A stretch of DNA of 62,059 bases from JBGSKY01 sp041740995 (GTDB taxonomy: Bacteria; Planctomycetota; Planctomycetia; Pirellulales; Pirellulaceae), in contig JBGSKY010000240.1 in NCBI GenBank assembly GCA_041740995.1, forward strand, positions 1-62,059. Reading direction: 5' to 3'. How positions within the stretch are numbered: the stretch's first letter is position 1; each line of letters begins with the position of its first letter. The position numbers were made by a program, and so were the translations under genes. A model generated the notes under the pieces. It saw nothing but the letters and a program-made list of their open reading frames with translations, was not told where the DNA came from and did not search any database. Of the stretch, positions 9,134 to 17,869 are shown piece by piece.

Positions 9134-11032
9134 TTACTCCAAATACGTTCTTAATTTGGAACCGTCAGCGTACTGGGAAACAAGTTCTTGAGCGCGTTCA
9201 GCGGAGAGTTCGCCAGCATCTCGTTGTGCTTCAATCTTTGCCTTGAACGCCGCAATTAATTCGTCTGACTCATAGTGGGCAAAACGAACCATATCTTCGA
9301 TCTTGCTACCGCGAATAGTCTGCTCGACCTTGAAATCGCTTTCGCCAATAGTAATCAACGCTTCATCTGGTATTCCAAAAAGATTGTGATGCGAACCCAT
9401 GACCTCTTGATACGCACCGACCAAGAACAAGCCAAGATAGTAGGGTTGGCCTTCTTTCCATTCAGGAAGCTCGAGCGTTTCTCGAACGTCTTTCAGATCG
9501 ACGAATTTGTCAATCTTGCCATCTGAATCGCATGTCACATCGACCAGCGTTGCAAAGTCAGTTTTTGTTTCAGTCAGTCGATGGAGCGGCACAACTGGAA
9601 AAAGCTGTCCGATGGCCCAGGAATCGGGACAAGATCTAAACAAAGAAAAATTGCATAGATACTTTGCGGCTAAAACCTTCTCTACGTCTTCGAATTCTTC
9701 ATTGCGAAAACGCGCTGACCCAGATTCTTTCAACGCTCGATCGCAGATTTCCCAAAACAAGACTTCACCTTTAGCGCGATCTTCGAGCGAGATCAATCCT
9801 AGATTGAACTCAGTATGCAAGTCGTCCTTGTGTTCTAAGGCATCGTGATAATACTCGACGTAATTTTTTCCGTTGATATCATCGAGCAGATACTTCAATT
9901 CGCTGATCACTTGCGGATCGTCTTCGTCAATCGTCACCTCTGGCTCATCGTCTGCGAACGTTTCAATCTCTTCCCGAATTGAAACAACAAGCAAGCTGTG
10001 GTAAGCCGTCATCATTCGCCCTGATTCAGTTACCAAGTGTGGGTGAGCCACCTCTTCGTCATCGCAAACGCCTTGGATGGTATAAACCGCAGCGTTTGCG
10101 AATTCTTGCAGCGTATAATTCATCGATGATTCAAAACGTGTTTTGGATCCGTCGTAATCAACCCCTAACCCACCGCCGATATCGACGTACTCAATTGCGA
10201 AACCCATTTTGGTCGTCTTTGCATAGACACGAGCGGCCTCCTTCATTGCATTTTTGACTCGCTTGATATCGGTTATTTGCGAGCCGATATGGAAATGCAG
10301 CAGTTTCAGTTGCGAGGCGTGATTTGTCTCTTGCAGCAAACGCAAAGACTGCATAATCTCCGATGTCGTCAAACCAAATTTAGCCGAATCGCCACCGGAA
10401 GAAGCCCATTTGCCTGACCCGCGCGAGTACAGTTTTGCGCGAAAACCAATCCAAGGACAAACACCAGACTCGTCGGCAACACGCAGCAACATTCGTAATT
10501 CGTTCAATTTCTCAACTACAATCACAACGCGTTTGCCTAGCTGAACGGCAAGTATTGCTAAACGCATAAATGCCTCATCTTTGAAGCCATTGCAAATCAG
10601 CAGTGATTCAGGCGATTGCTCCTGAGCAACGGCCGCATAGAGCTCTGCCTTGCTTCCACATTCCAGCCCCACGCGTCGAGGCCCACTATCACGCAAGAAT
10701 TCCTGAACGACTTCCCGCCTCGGATTCACTTTCATCGGGAAAACGGGAAAATGCAGACCGCCGTATTCGTATTCCTTAATTGCGTTAACGTATGCTTGAG
10801 AGAGCAGCTTTAATTGGCTCTGGAGAATCTGTGGGAACCGCAAAATCAGCGGGGTCGCCAATCCATGCTCGCCTACCAAATGCTCAACGACCTTTAACAG
10901 ATCCACACTGGATACGTCATTGGGTGTTGGACGAACTGCAATGTGGCCACTGGGTGTTACGTCGAAGTATCCTGCCCCCCAATTTTCAATCCCGTAAGTC
11001 TGGTGAATTTTTTGGAGGATCAGTTCTTTCAT
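9134..11032 (-). CDS. speA: Biosynthetic arginine decarboxylase
   Basis: 632 residues, the normal length for the SpeA family (fold III PLP decarboxylase). The enzyme converts arginine to agmatine plus CO2, the first step of the agmatine route to polyamines. The PLP lysine is in FPVFPMKVNPRREVV near residue 100; the glycine-rich phosphate-binding segment is VDIGGGLGVDYDGS; the C-terminal domain contains NFSLFRSCPDSWAI with the active-site Cys. The protein starts directly with YGIENWGAGYFDV, conserved in SpeA. There is no signal peptide, so it is cytoplasmic. Other polyamine genes are not in the window. The divergent gap to the ThuA gene is about 125 bases. Confidence 0.97.
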   Translation of the reverse strand: MKELILQKIHQTYGIENWGAGYFDVTPSGHIAVRPTPNDVSSVDLLKVVEHLVGEHGLATPLILRFPQILQSQLKLLSQAYVNAIKEYEYGGLHFPVFPMKVNPRREVVQEFLRDSGPRRVGLECGSKAELYAAVAQEQSPESLLICNGFKDEAFMRLAILAVQLGKRVVIVVEKLNELRMLLRVADESGVCPWIGFRAKLYSRGSGKWASSGGDSAKFGLTTSEIMQSLRLLQETNHASQLKLLHFHIGSQITDIKRVKNAMKEAARVYAKTTKMGFAIEYVDIGGGLGVDYDGSKTRFESSMNYTLQEFANAAVYTIQGVCDDEEVAHPHLVTESGRMMTAYHSLLVVSIREEIETFADDEPEVTIDEDDPQVISELKYLLDDINGKNYVEYYHDALEHKDDLHTEFNLGLISLEDRAKGEVLFWEICDRALKESGSARFRNEEFEDVEKVLAAKYLCNFSLFRSCPDSWAIGQLFPVVPLHRLTETKTDFATLVDVTCDSDGKIDKFVDLKDVRETLELPEWKEGQPYYLGLFLVGAYQEVMGSHHNLFGIPDEALITIGESDFKVEQTIRGSKIEDMVRFAHYESDELIAAFKAKIEAQRDAGELSAERAQELVSQYADGSKLRTYLE

Positions 11033-11158
11033 TCGTCCCTAACAGCTTTCGTTTTTCCCGACATTCTTGCCGGAACTATAACAACCAATGCAAATTCGCT
11101 GGCCGCAGTGGCCGGCGATCGTTTGAAAAACCTAACACGTCCTCGCAACGGACTCGCC

Positions 11159-12232
11159 TTATTTGACCAGATAATCGGTGGGTTGCAAATTCTGCTTGCT
11201 GAAGTAATCCGGCGTAGCAGAAAACCCAAACATAGTCGGTTCATATTGGCTAGGCAGCTCGATTGGAGAATCGGCTGTAATTTTATCTTGCCAGCCCAAA
11301 GCCCAGTAAGTCGCATTGACAACCAATCGGCGAATGCCGTCATTCTTCAAATCAACGGATGAGCACATCGTTGTGCAGAATACTTTTCCAGGTTCGCCGC
11401 CGTCAAGTTGATAGCTCTTGGTCCATGCAATTGGCATCATCGGATCGTTGCGTCCGTCGGTAACTGGCGCATCGCTTGGTGACATGCCCTGCAGCACTTG
11501 ACCGCGGAGAAGGACATGGGCGTCCTCTGGCAGATGCTTAATGCCATAAACATCGGCATAGGCCCAAAGGTCATCCACGCCTCGTAAAATTGGATGATCG
11601 ACTGCAGCAGGATCCACAACCCCTCGCGCCGACTCAACGCGATGCTTTCCATGATGCGAAACCCACGTGTCGCCGATGATGTTCTGACCAAATCCGCCCG
11701 GCCATTGTTTGCTGTTCCATGACCATTTTGCAAATCGAGTTGAACTATTGGCTGGAAAATCGAATGGATGGGTTGCTGTTCGCAGGGCCACAATCGGGCC
11801 ACCACGCATGACATACTTTTCAAACAATTCCATTTGCTCATCGGGCCAAGATCGGAAACGGGTAAAAAGTATCACCGCATCGGCATCGGTAAGCGCTTCG
11901 AGGCCTGGGTTATTTTCGTGATAGTTGGGATCTACCGAGTTGGTTTTCGGATTGATGCTGAAAAGCACCGTGCAATCGATACCATGCTGAGCCGAAAAAA
12001 TCTGGGCCAACATGGGCAGCGCTTCTTCGCTTCGGTATTCATCGTCGCCACTAATCAAAACAAGCTTCGGCTTCTGGGAAATTCCAGCGGGCAGCTTCGC
12101 AGCATCGCCGATCAGTGTAAGTTTCTGCTCCGCCGCAACAGAGGCGACTGATTGATCCTGTGCAGAAGTATCCAAACCGATCGCCACAACGCAAATCATG
12201 CTCGATAGGCAAGTCAAAAAGTTTAATCGCAT
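11159..12232 (-). CDS. Exported ThuA-domain protein
   Basis: About 357 residues from the ATG at 12232; the open frame reaches 12352, but the inner ATG begins a clean signal peptide (MRLNFLTCLSSMICVVAIG...TSAQ). The mature protein is a single ThuA-like domain with the class I glutamine-amidotransferase-like fold: KLVLISGDDEYRSEEALP at the start, then DADAVILFTRFRSWPDEQMELFEKYVMRGGPIVALRTATHPF, and late VFCTTMCSSVDL. In planctomycetes such proteins are abundant and usually annotated as trehalose-utilisation-like, with unproven function, probably in carbohydrate metabolism outside the cytoplasm. It lies 119 bases downstream of nadD on the same strand, so it may have its own promoter. Confidence 0.82.
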   Translation of the reverse strand: MRLNFLTCLSSMICVVAIGLDTSAQDQSVASVAAEQKLTLIGDAAKLPAGISQKPKLVLISGDDEYRSEEALPMLAQIFSAQHGIDCTVLFSINPKTNSVDPNYHENNPGLEALTDADAVILFTRFRSWPDEQMELFEKYVMRGGPIVALRTATHPFDFPANSSTRFAKWSWNSKQWPGGFGQNIIGDTWVSHHGKHRVESARGVVDPAAVDHPILRGVDDLWAYADVYGIKHLPEDAHVLLRGQVLQGMSPSDAPVTDGRNDPMMPIAWTKSYQLDGGEPGKVFCTTMCSSVDLKNDGIRRLVVNATYWALGWQDKITADSPIELPSQYEPTMFGFSATPDYFSKQNLQPTDYLVK

Positions 12233-12351
12233 AAGAATGCCAGAGTGATTACTTGGAAGTGAATTGAATCGCGATCGCCGCCCGATCGAGATCTGTCTAC
12301 CCAGTTGAGTTGCCGATCCAGTGAAAGGGCAAACGCAAAAACGTCGCCGCA

Positions 12352-13038
12352 TTATAGCTGGGAAGCAGGTCTATCGGAAACCACATCAGGCTTTTCCTTG
12401 ACAATCGTTTCGGGTGAAAAATAGAGTCGATTTGAACCGATGTAAGCGGCCACCGCGGCCGGTGTGCGATAGCGCAGTGAAAGGCCCTTTGACGCTCGGT
12501 CTCGAAGTTCCCGGCTGCTCAACTCAATAATCGGCATTTGCAAAGCGGACTGAATAATCGTTTCGATTTGCGAAGTCGTAGCAAAAGCTTGCAGAACAGA
12601 ATAATCTGGTGGCGATGCTCCACCTCGGATTGCTGTCGCCAAAGTTGCCAAGCGGCAAATGTCGGCCGGTTGTTTCCACCTTGCGAATTCATTTAAGGAA
12701 TCCGCACCGATGATCAAATACAATTCGACTCCGGAGAGTTCGACATGTATTTCTTCCAATGTATCGATCGTATAGCTGACTCCTGATCGACGCAGTTCGC
12801 GGTCGTCAAGCTCGAATCGAGAGTTACCGCTAATCGCCAGCTTTACCATCTCAAGTCGATGACGTGCCTCGATCGGCGGCTGATCTTGCTTCAGCGGCGA
12901 TTGAGCGGCCGGAACGAAACGGACTTTGTCTAAACCCAATTGCTCGCAGGCTGTTTCGGCCAGCCAAAGATGCCCGATGTGAATCGGGTCGAATGAACCA
13001 CCAAAGATGCCTAGCCGCTTCATGACCGAAATACTCAT
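12352..13038 (-). CDS. nadD: Nicotinate-nucleotide adenylyltransferase
   Basis: 228 residues. Transfers AMP from ATP to nicotinate mononucleotide in NAD biosynthesis. The nucleotidyltransferase signature GGSFDPIHIGHLWLAETA lies near the N-terminus (HxGH motif), and the C-terminal ISSTxxR-like element appears as IIELSSRELRDRASKGLSLRYRTPAAVAAYI. A start at the second Met (13023, MKRLGIFGGS) is equally plausible and closer to the usual family N-terminus. It is divergent from priA across a 170-base gap that must hold both promoters. The extra C-terminal residues after YIGSNRLYF are unusual but short. Confidence 0.93.
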   Translation of the reverse strand: MSISVMKRLGIFGGSFDPIHIGHLWLAETACEQLGLDKVRFVPAAQSPLKQDQPPIEARHRLEMVKLAISGNSRFELDDRELRRSGVSYTIDTLEEIHVELSGVELYLIIGADSLNEFARWKQPADICRLATLATAIRGGASPPDYSVLQAFATTSQIETIIQSALQMPIIELSSRELRDRASKGLSLRYRTPAAVAAYIGSNRLYFSPETIVKEKPDVVSDRPASQL

Positions 13039-13209
13039 CTCGAAAAACTATGATTGAATGAAACGTTATGCTATGTCACCATGGACCAGAGGTGTCAATA
13101 TGCTGACGTAAATTAGACAGTAAAGACGAAAAACCTAAGCAATCAGCGATCCATTTTCAAAGCTCGATTGTCCTATGATGCAATGTAATGATCGATCTAC
13201 AACCTGATT

Positions 13210-15492
13210 ATGACAATACAAGGAGAACTTTTCGACAACGACTTACCGCCCTGGGAAATGGACTCGCACCACGAGGTCAACGCGGCATTTATTGCTTTGA
13301 CCGAACCGCCATTTGGACCTTTTCACTATCGGGTACCGAAAGACCTCGATGGACTTTTGACTGCTGGCATGCGCGTCCGAGTACCGCTTGGCAAATCCAA
13401 TCGACTAGTCGACGGTTATTGTATTGCCGTCGAAACATTGCGTCAGAGCCCTGACGCATTTAAGCCGATTTCAGAATGCTTGGATGAACATGCCCTTTGC
13501 AACGGAAAGCTGATTGAGTTGATCCAATGGATGGCAAAGTATTATATCGTGCCCATCGGTCAGCTCTTTGAAGCGGTCATTCCAGCGGGCGTTCGATCGT
13601 CGGCTGGTACGCGAATCAAGAAGATGGTTTCGTTGACTTCTAAGGCCAGCAACGATGAAGAAGTTTCTAAACTGCCTCAAAAGCAACGGCAAATTGTCCG
13701 CCAGTTGATCTTGGCCGACGGAGCCATGGCAATAGATGACCTACTTAAACTTGTCAGCACTTCGGCATCGCCAGTTCATACTTTGACTAAAAATGGTTTT
13801 CTGAAGACAGACCAGCAACGCGTCCTCGCTGGTGATTCAGTCAGCATGATTTCTGGAAAAAGAAGTCACGCCAAATCGCTCAGTGTTGACCAACGCCTTG
13901 CCCTCGCGGAAATTATCAAGGCGCTCGAAAGCTTGAAGACGGAAACAATTCTACTGCATGGAATCACTGGCAGTGGGAAAACGGAAATCTACATGCAAGC
14001 GATCGAGCGGGTGGTGCAGTTTGGCCGACAAGCGATCGTGCTGGTACCAGAGATCGCGCTTACTCCACAAACTCGCAATCAATTCAAAGATCGATTTGGA
14101 GACGTTGCGCTCCTGCACTCGCAAATGACTGATGCCCAGCGGCACTTTCAATGGCGTCGAATTAGTGATGGCGAGGTCTCGGTAATCATAGGCGCCCGCA
14201 GCGCGATCTTTGCGCCCGCGCCAAATCTTGGGCTGATAATTTTAGATGAAGAGCACGAAAGTTCTTTCAAACAAGATTCGATTCCGCGATATCACGCCCG
14301 AGACGTTGCGCTGCAGCGGGCCAAACTGGAACAAATCCCACTCCTCTTGGGATCGGCAACGCCATCACTGGAAACCTGGCAACGCGCGGTCAAAGGCATT
14401 TACCAACGAGTCTCACTGCCACGTCGAATCCATAATCGACCTTTGCCGCTGGTTCATATCCACGATATGCGCAGCGATCGATTCGCATCCACTCAAGGCT
14501 CAATCTCGGAAAACTTACTCCGAGAGATGCGATCAACCACCCAACAGGGAGGTCAAACAATTCTCTTGCTCAATCGTCGAGGCTTCTCGACCAATATTCA
14601 ATGCTTGGCTTGCGGTCACGTGGTTGCCTGTCCAGACTGCGACCTGCCTTTGACACATCACCGAGATGGCGGCAAGGCGATGTGTCACTATTGCGACTAC
14701 ACCATACCAACGCCACCATGCTGTCCAATTTGCCGTGCCGATGGCATTCGATTCTCCGGCATTGGAACCCAACGTCTGGAACATGAAGTCAAACAATTAA
14801 TGCCCGATGCAAAAGTGGCGAGAATGGATTCGGACACGATGCGTCGCCCTGGCTCACATGAAAGAACGCTTTCGCAGTTTCGAGAAGGCGAGATTCAAAT
14901 TTTGCTTGGAACTCAAATGATCGCTAAAGGTCTCGACTTCCCAAACGTCTTGCTGGTCGGAGTCGTCAACGCTGACATGGCGTTGCATTTCCCCGATTTT
15001 CGAGCAACTGAGCGTACGTTTCAGTTGATAACACAAGTCGCGGGCCGAACCGGCCGAGGTGATAAGCCAGGATTGGTAATCGTGCAAACTTATTCGCCTG
15101 AGCATCCATGCATCGAGCTTGCATCCAAACATGATTACCTAGGTTTCGCCGCGAGCGAACTTGGACATCGCGAAAAATTCGGATACCCGCCCTATGGCTC
15201 GATGGCCAGAATCATCATCCGTGGACCAGTTGAAAAGTCCACTGAGACTTTTGCCGACGGATTTGCGAAACAACTTGAAAAGCATCAATCAAAGCTTGGA
15301 ACCAAAGTCCGCGTGCTCGGTCCGGCGATACCGCCTATCGCAAGGCTTCGAGGTCTGTATCGCTATCATTTAATGTTGTCAGCCAGTGAAGCGATCGACA
15401 TCAACACGCTCTTGTCCAGGACTGTTTCCGACATAAGCCCTCCTAAAGAGATTCAATTTGTCATCGATATCGATCCGATCGATATGCTCTAG
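13210..15492 (+). CDS. priA: Primosomal replication restart helicase PriA
   Basis: 760 residues. PriA recognises abandoned replication forks and reloads the replisome. The N-terminal DNA-binding domain runs to about residue 220 (ALTEPPFGPFHYRVP is typical). Helicase motif I is HGITGSGKTEIYMQAI, motif II is DEEH in IILDEEHESSFKQ, motif III is LLGSATPSLET. The zinc-binding insert follows, with CLACGHVVACPDCDL and CHYCDYTIPTPPCCPIC giving the expected eight cysteines. Motif V/VI residues are LLGTQMIAKGLDFPNV and QVAGRTGRGDKPG. All motifs are intact. The ATG at 13210 leaves a slightly extended N-terminus (about 25 residues before the conserved block). Confidence 0.97.
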   Translation: MTIQGELFDNDLPPWEMDSHHEVNAAFIALTEPPFGPFHYRVPKDLDGLLTAGMRVRVPLGKSNRLVDGYCIAVETLRQSPDAFKPISECLDEHALCNGKLIELIQWMAKYYIVPIGQLFEAVIPAGVRSSAGTRIKKMVSLTSKASNDEEVSKLPQKQRQIVRQLILADGAMAIDDLLKLVSTSASPVHTLTKNGFLKTDQQRVLAGDSVSMISGKRSHAKSLSVDQRLALAEIIKALESLKTETILLHGITGSGKTEIYMQAIERVVQFGRQAIVLVPEIALTPQTRNQFKDRFGDVALLHSQMTDAQRHFQWRRISDGEVSVIIGARSAIFAPAPNLGLIILDEEHESSFKQDSIPRYHARDVALQRAKLEQIPLLLGSATPSLETWQRAVKGIYQRVSLPRRIHNRPLPLVHIHDMRSDRFASTQGSISENLLREMRSTTQQGGQTILLLNRRGFSTNIQCLACGHVVACPDCDLPLTHHRDGGKAMCHYCDYTIPTPPCCPICRADGIRFSGIGTQRLEHEVKQLMPDAKVARMDSDTMRRPGSHERTLSQFREGEIQILLGTQMIAKGLDFPNVLLVGVVNADMALHFPDFRATERTFQLITQVAGRTGRGDKPGLVIVQTYSPEHPCIELASKHDYLGFAASELGHREKFGYPPYGSMARIIIRGPVEKSTETFADGFAKQLEKHQSKLGTKVRVLGPAIPPIARLRGLYRYHLMLSASEAIDINTLLSRTVSDISPPKEIQFVIDIDPIDML

Positions 15493-15769
15493 GCCAAATG
15501 GATGTTGATGATTGGGAATGGATTAGAAGCAAAGCGAGATCTATTTGGCTAAAGATTGCAAAATTTATGAGTCAATCGATTCCGGGGTTTTCGCGACTTG
15601 TCTAAATTCGCTAAGATTTGAGGTTTGGCGGAGACGCTCAGGGATAGTCTCTGACATTGGGCTGAGTAAAAAGCTTGCGCTGCGCTGGATTCGGAAGTTT
15701 TGCCGTATGAAATTCGCGTACCGCGAGTTTGTATGGTCATTGCGTTATGTAATGTCAGGAGATCATTTG

Positions 15770-17734
15770 GTGAGAGCGTTTTCTATTGCCCTTGTCGCAT
15801 TGTGCTGCGCGTGCGGACCTCAACTTTCAAAGCTCTTCGGCCAAAACGAAGCACCAACGCTTTCTATTGATCGCCTATTGCCAGCCGAAACACAGGGTTG
15901 CGTTCGAGTCATTAATCTTCCGCGATTTATTGATCGATGGAATTCAACCGAAATGGGCGCGCTTGGTAAAGATGAACGATTGCAGCCATTTTGGAACGCC
16001 CAACAAGCAGAAATCGAAAAACGATTCGCCGATGCAGGCTGGCAGCTCAACTTAAAGGCTGATGATTTGTTGTCGATCTCGACTGGACAAGCAGGTGTCG
16101 CTTGGGTCGCTCAACCCCAGAACGCACGTCGTCCTTATGCTGTCTGTTTGGTTATGGACATCAATGGAAAGCAAGCATTGGCTGAAAGCCTTTTAAATAA
16201 GGTCAGTGAAGAGTTGAAGAAAAAGGGAGCCACTTCGGAGGACTCGCAAGTCGCTGGGACCGCTGTTCGGCAATACACCCTGCCCCGCTTGCCCGGTGAA
16301 ACAGTCATACGCCAGACCTTCTATGCGCTGACAGAAAACCAGTTGTACGCTACTGATGATTTGACTTTGCTGAGCAACCTTATCAATGCAAACAAATCGG
16401 GAGGGCACGCTAACCCATTAGCCGAGGACGCAACCTTCAAAAATGGTTTTGCGGCGCTCACTGAAGATCTTAACGATTTTGACATCGAATACTTCGTACG
16501 ACCAATCGGTTTGGCGAAAGCGGTTCGATCAATCTCTGGCCGTCCGGCCAGCGGGCAAACAGACATCTTGAAAGTGCTTGAAAATCAAGGCTTCAACAAG
16601 ATTACCGCCGCCGTAGGACGCGTTCGATTCGACACCGAAGTTTTCGATTTAATTCACGACGCTTTTGTCTGTACCGAATCACCGCTTACCGAAACCGTGC
16701 AGTTTCTAGACTTCCCAAATACGGCGTCGAAAGATGTGCCAGGCTGGCTCTCGTCCGAATCATCCTCACTGACTTCGTTTGCCTGGAATGCTAAAGATGC
16801 GTTCTGGCGGATTCGAAACGTGGTCGATGAAATCGCTGGACAGGCCGGCACATTTGATGAAGTCATCGCTGGCATCAAAGAAGATCCATTGGGCCCGCGA
16901 ATCGATATCCGAAATGAAGTCTTACCTTACATTACTAATCAGGTATATCTTGCAACTGACACAGTATCCCCGATCAACATTAATTCGCGACGAGCGCTGG
17001 TAGCGATTCAAGTCAATGATCCGACCAACAAGCTTCAAAAGGTTCTCGAGCGTGCGATGGAGAACGAACCAGACGCGATGGCTGAAGATTTCCAAAACCT
17101 TCGAATCTGGAATGTGTCGCGAGTCGACACGGACGAACAATCACTTGACTTAGGCGATGATTTTGGTCAGTTGGGCACCAACAAACCTGCTGCCAGTAAT
17201 GATGAAGAAAAGCCGCTGCTCAATAACTGGGCTATTACTAAATACGAAGACTATCTTTTGTTTGCCTCGCATGCCGAAGTTATCAAAGAAGTTATCGAAC
17301 GAGCCAAGTCAAAGGACTTAGGGTCGAAACTAGATGCTGAAAAGGATGTCGCGCAGGTCATTCAAGAGCTGTCCAAACTGAATGATGAAGATGACCGATG
17401 CGCGTGGCGAGTCGTTCGATCAGATAGATCATTTGAAATGCAATATGAGCTTTTTCGGACCGACCAATTACCACAAAGTAAATCGATACTGGCCGTGCTG
17501 CTCGATCGAATTCTCCGCCCCAGGAACGACGTTAAAGATAAAAACCAAAAAGTGAAAGGCGATTTGCTCCCGCCTTATAGCCAAGTGCGAGATCGATTGA
17601 TGCCACTTGGTTATGTCGCGAAAACACAAAGTAACGGATGGACAATCAAAACTTTCTTGCTCGCCAAATCGGCTACCGAAGCACAAGAAAAAGCTAAGCA
17701 AGCTGAGCGAAGCCCAGCGGTCACAACGCGTTGA
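15770..17734 (+). CDS. Large exported protein of unknown function (planctomycete type)
   Basis: About 655 residues. I chose the GTG at 15770 because AGGAG sits 9 bases upstream and the product then starts with a compact signal peptide (VRAFSIALVALCCACG); the open frame extends to 15545 without support, and ATG 15752 is an alternative. The mature protein begins APTLSIDRLLPAETQGCVRVINLPRFID, a pattern seen in exported planctomycete proteins that resemble DUF3352 family members. No catalytic motif, repeat or transmembrane helix was recognised after the signal. The C-terminus is lysine-rich and ends at 17734. It is not clearly in an operon: priA ends 277 bases upstream. Confidence 0.72.
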   Translation: MRAFSIALVALCCACGPQLSKLFGQNEAPTLSIDRLLPAETQGCVRVINLPRFIDRWNSTEMGALGKDERLQPFWNAQQAEIEKRFADAGWQLNLKADDLLSISTGQAGVAWVAQPQNARRPYAVCLVMDINGKQALAESLLNKVSEELKKKGATSEDSQVAGTAVRQYTLPRLPGETVIRQTFYALTENQLYATDDLTLLSNLINANKSGGHANPLAEDATFKNGFAALTEDLNDFDIEYFVRPIGLAKAVRSISGRPASGQTDILKVLENQGFNKITAAVGRVRFDTEVFDLIHDAFVCTESPLTETVQFLDFPNTASKDVPGWLSSESSSLTSFAWNAKDAFWRIRNVVDEIAGQAGTFDEVIAGIKEDPLGPRIDIRNEVLPYITNQVYLATDTVSPININSRRALVAIQVNDPTNKLQKVLERAMENEPDAMAEDFQNLRIWNVSRVDTDEQSLDLGDDFGQLGTNKPAASNDEEKPLLNNWAITKYEDYLLFASHAEVIKEVIERAKSKDLGSKLDAEKDVAQVIQELSKLNDEDDRCAWRVVRSDRSFEMQYELFRTDQLPQSKSILAVLLDRILRPRNDVKDKNQKVKGDLLPPYSQVRDRLMPLGYVAKTQSNGWTIKTFLLAKSATEAQEKAKQAERSPAVTTR

Positions 17735-17869
17735 TCAAGAGCATCGGATAGACCCAAAATGTTGTTAAAAGCGTCTCTCGCCAGACGCGAACGCAGTGCA
17801 AGGAAGCCCGTTTTTATTGAATTTCGGGCCCCATCCTATTGCGATAAAAAAGCGAGCTGACACGAACTT

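Noticed and set aside
17800..17830. Hairpin GCCCG/CGGGC between the convergent genes at 17.8 kb
   Set aside because: Only five base pairs with a long AT loop; too weak to call a terminator.
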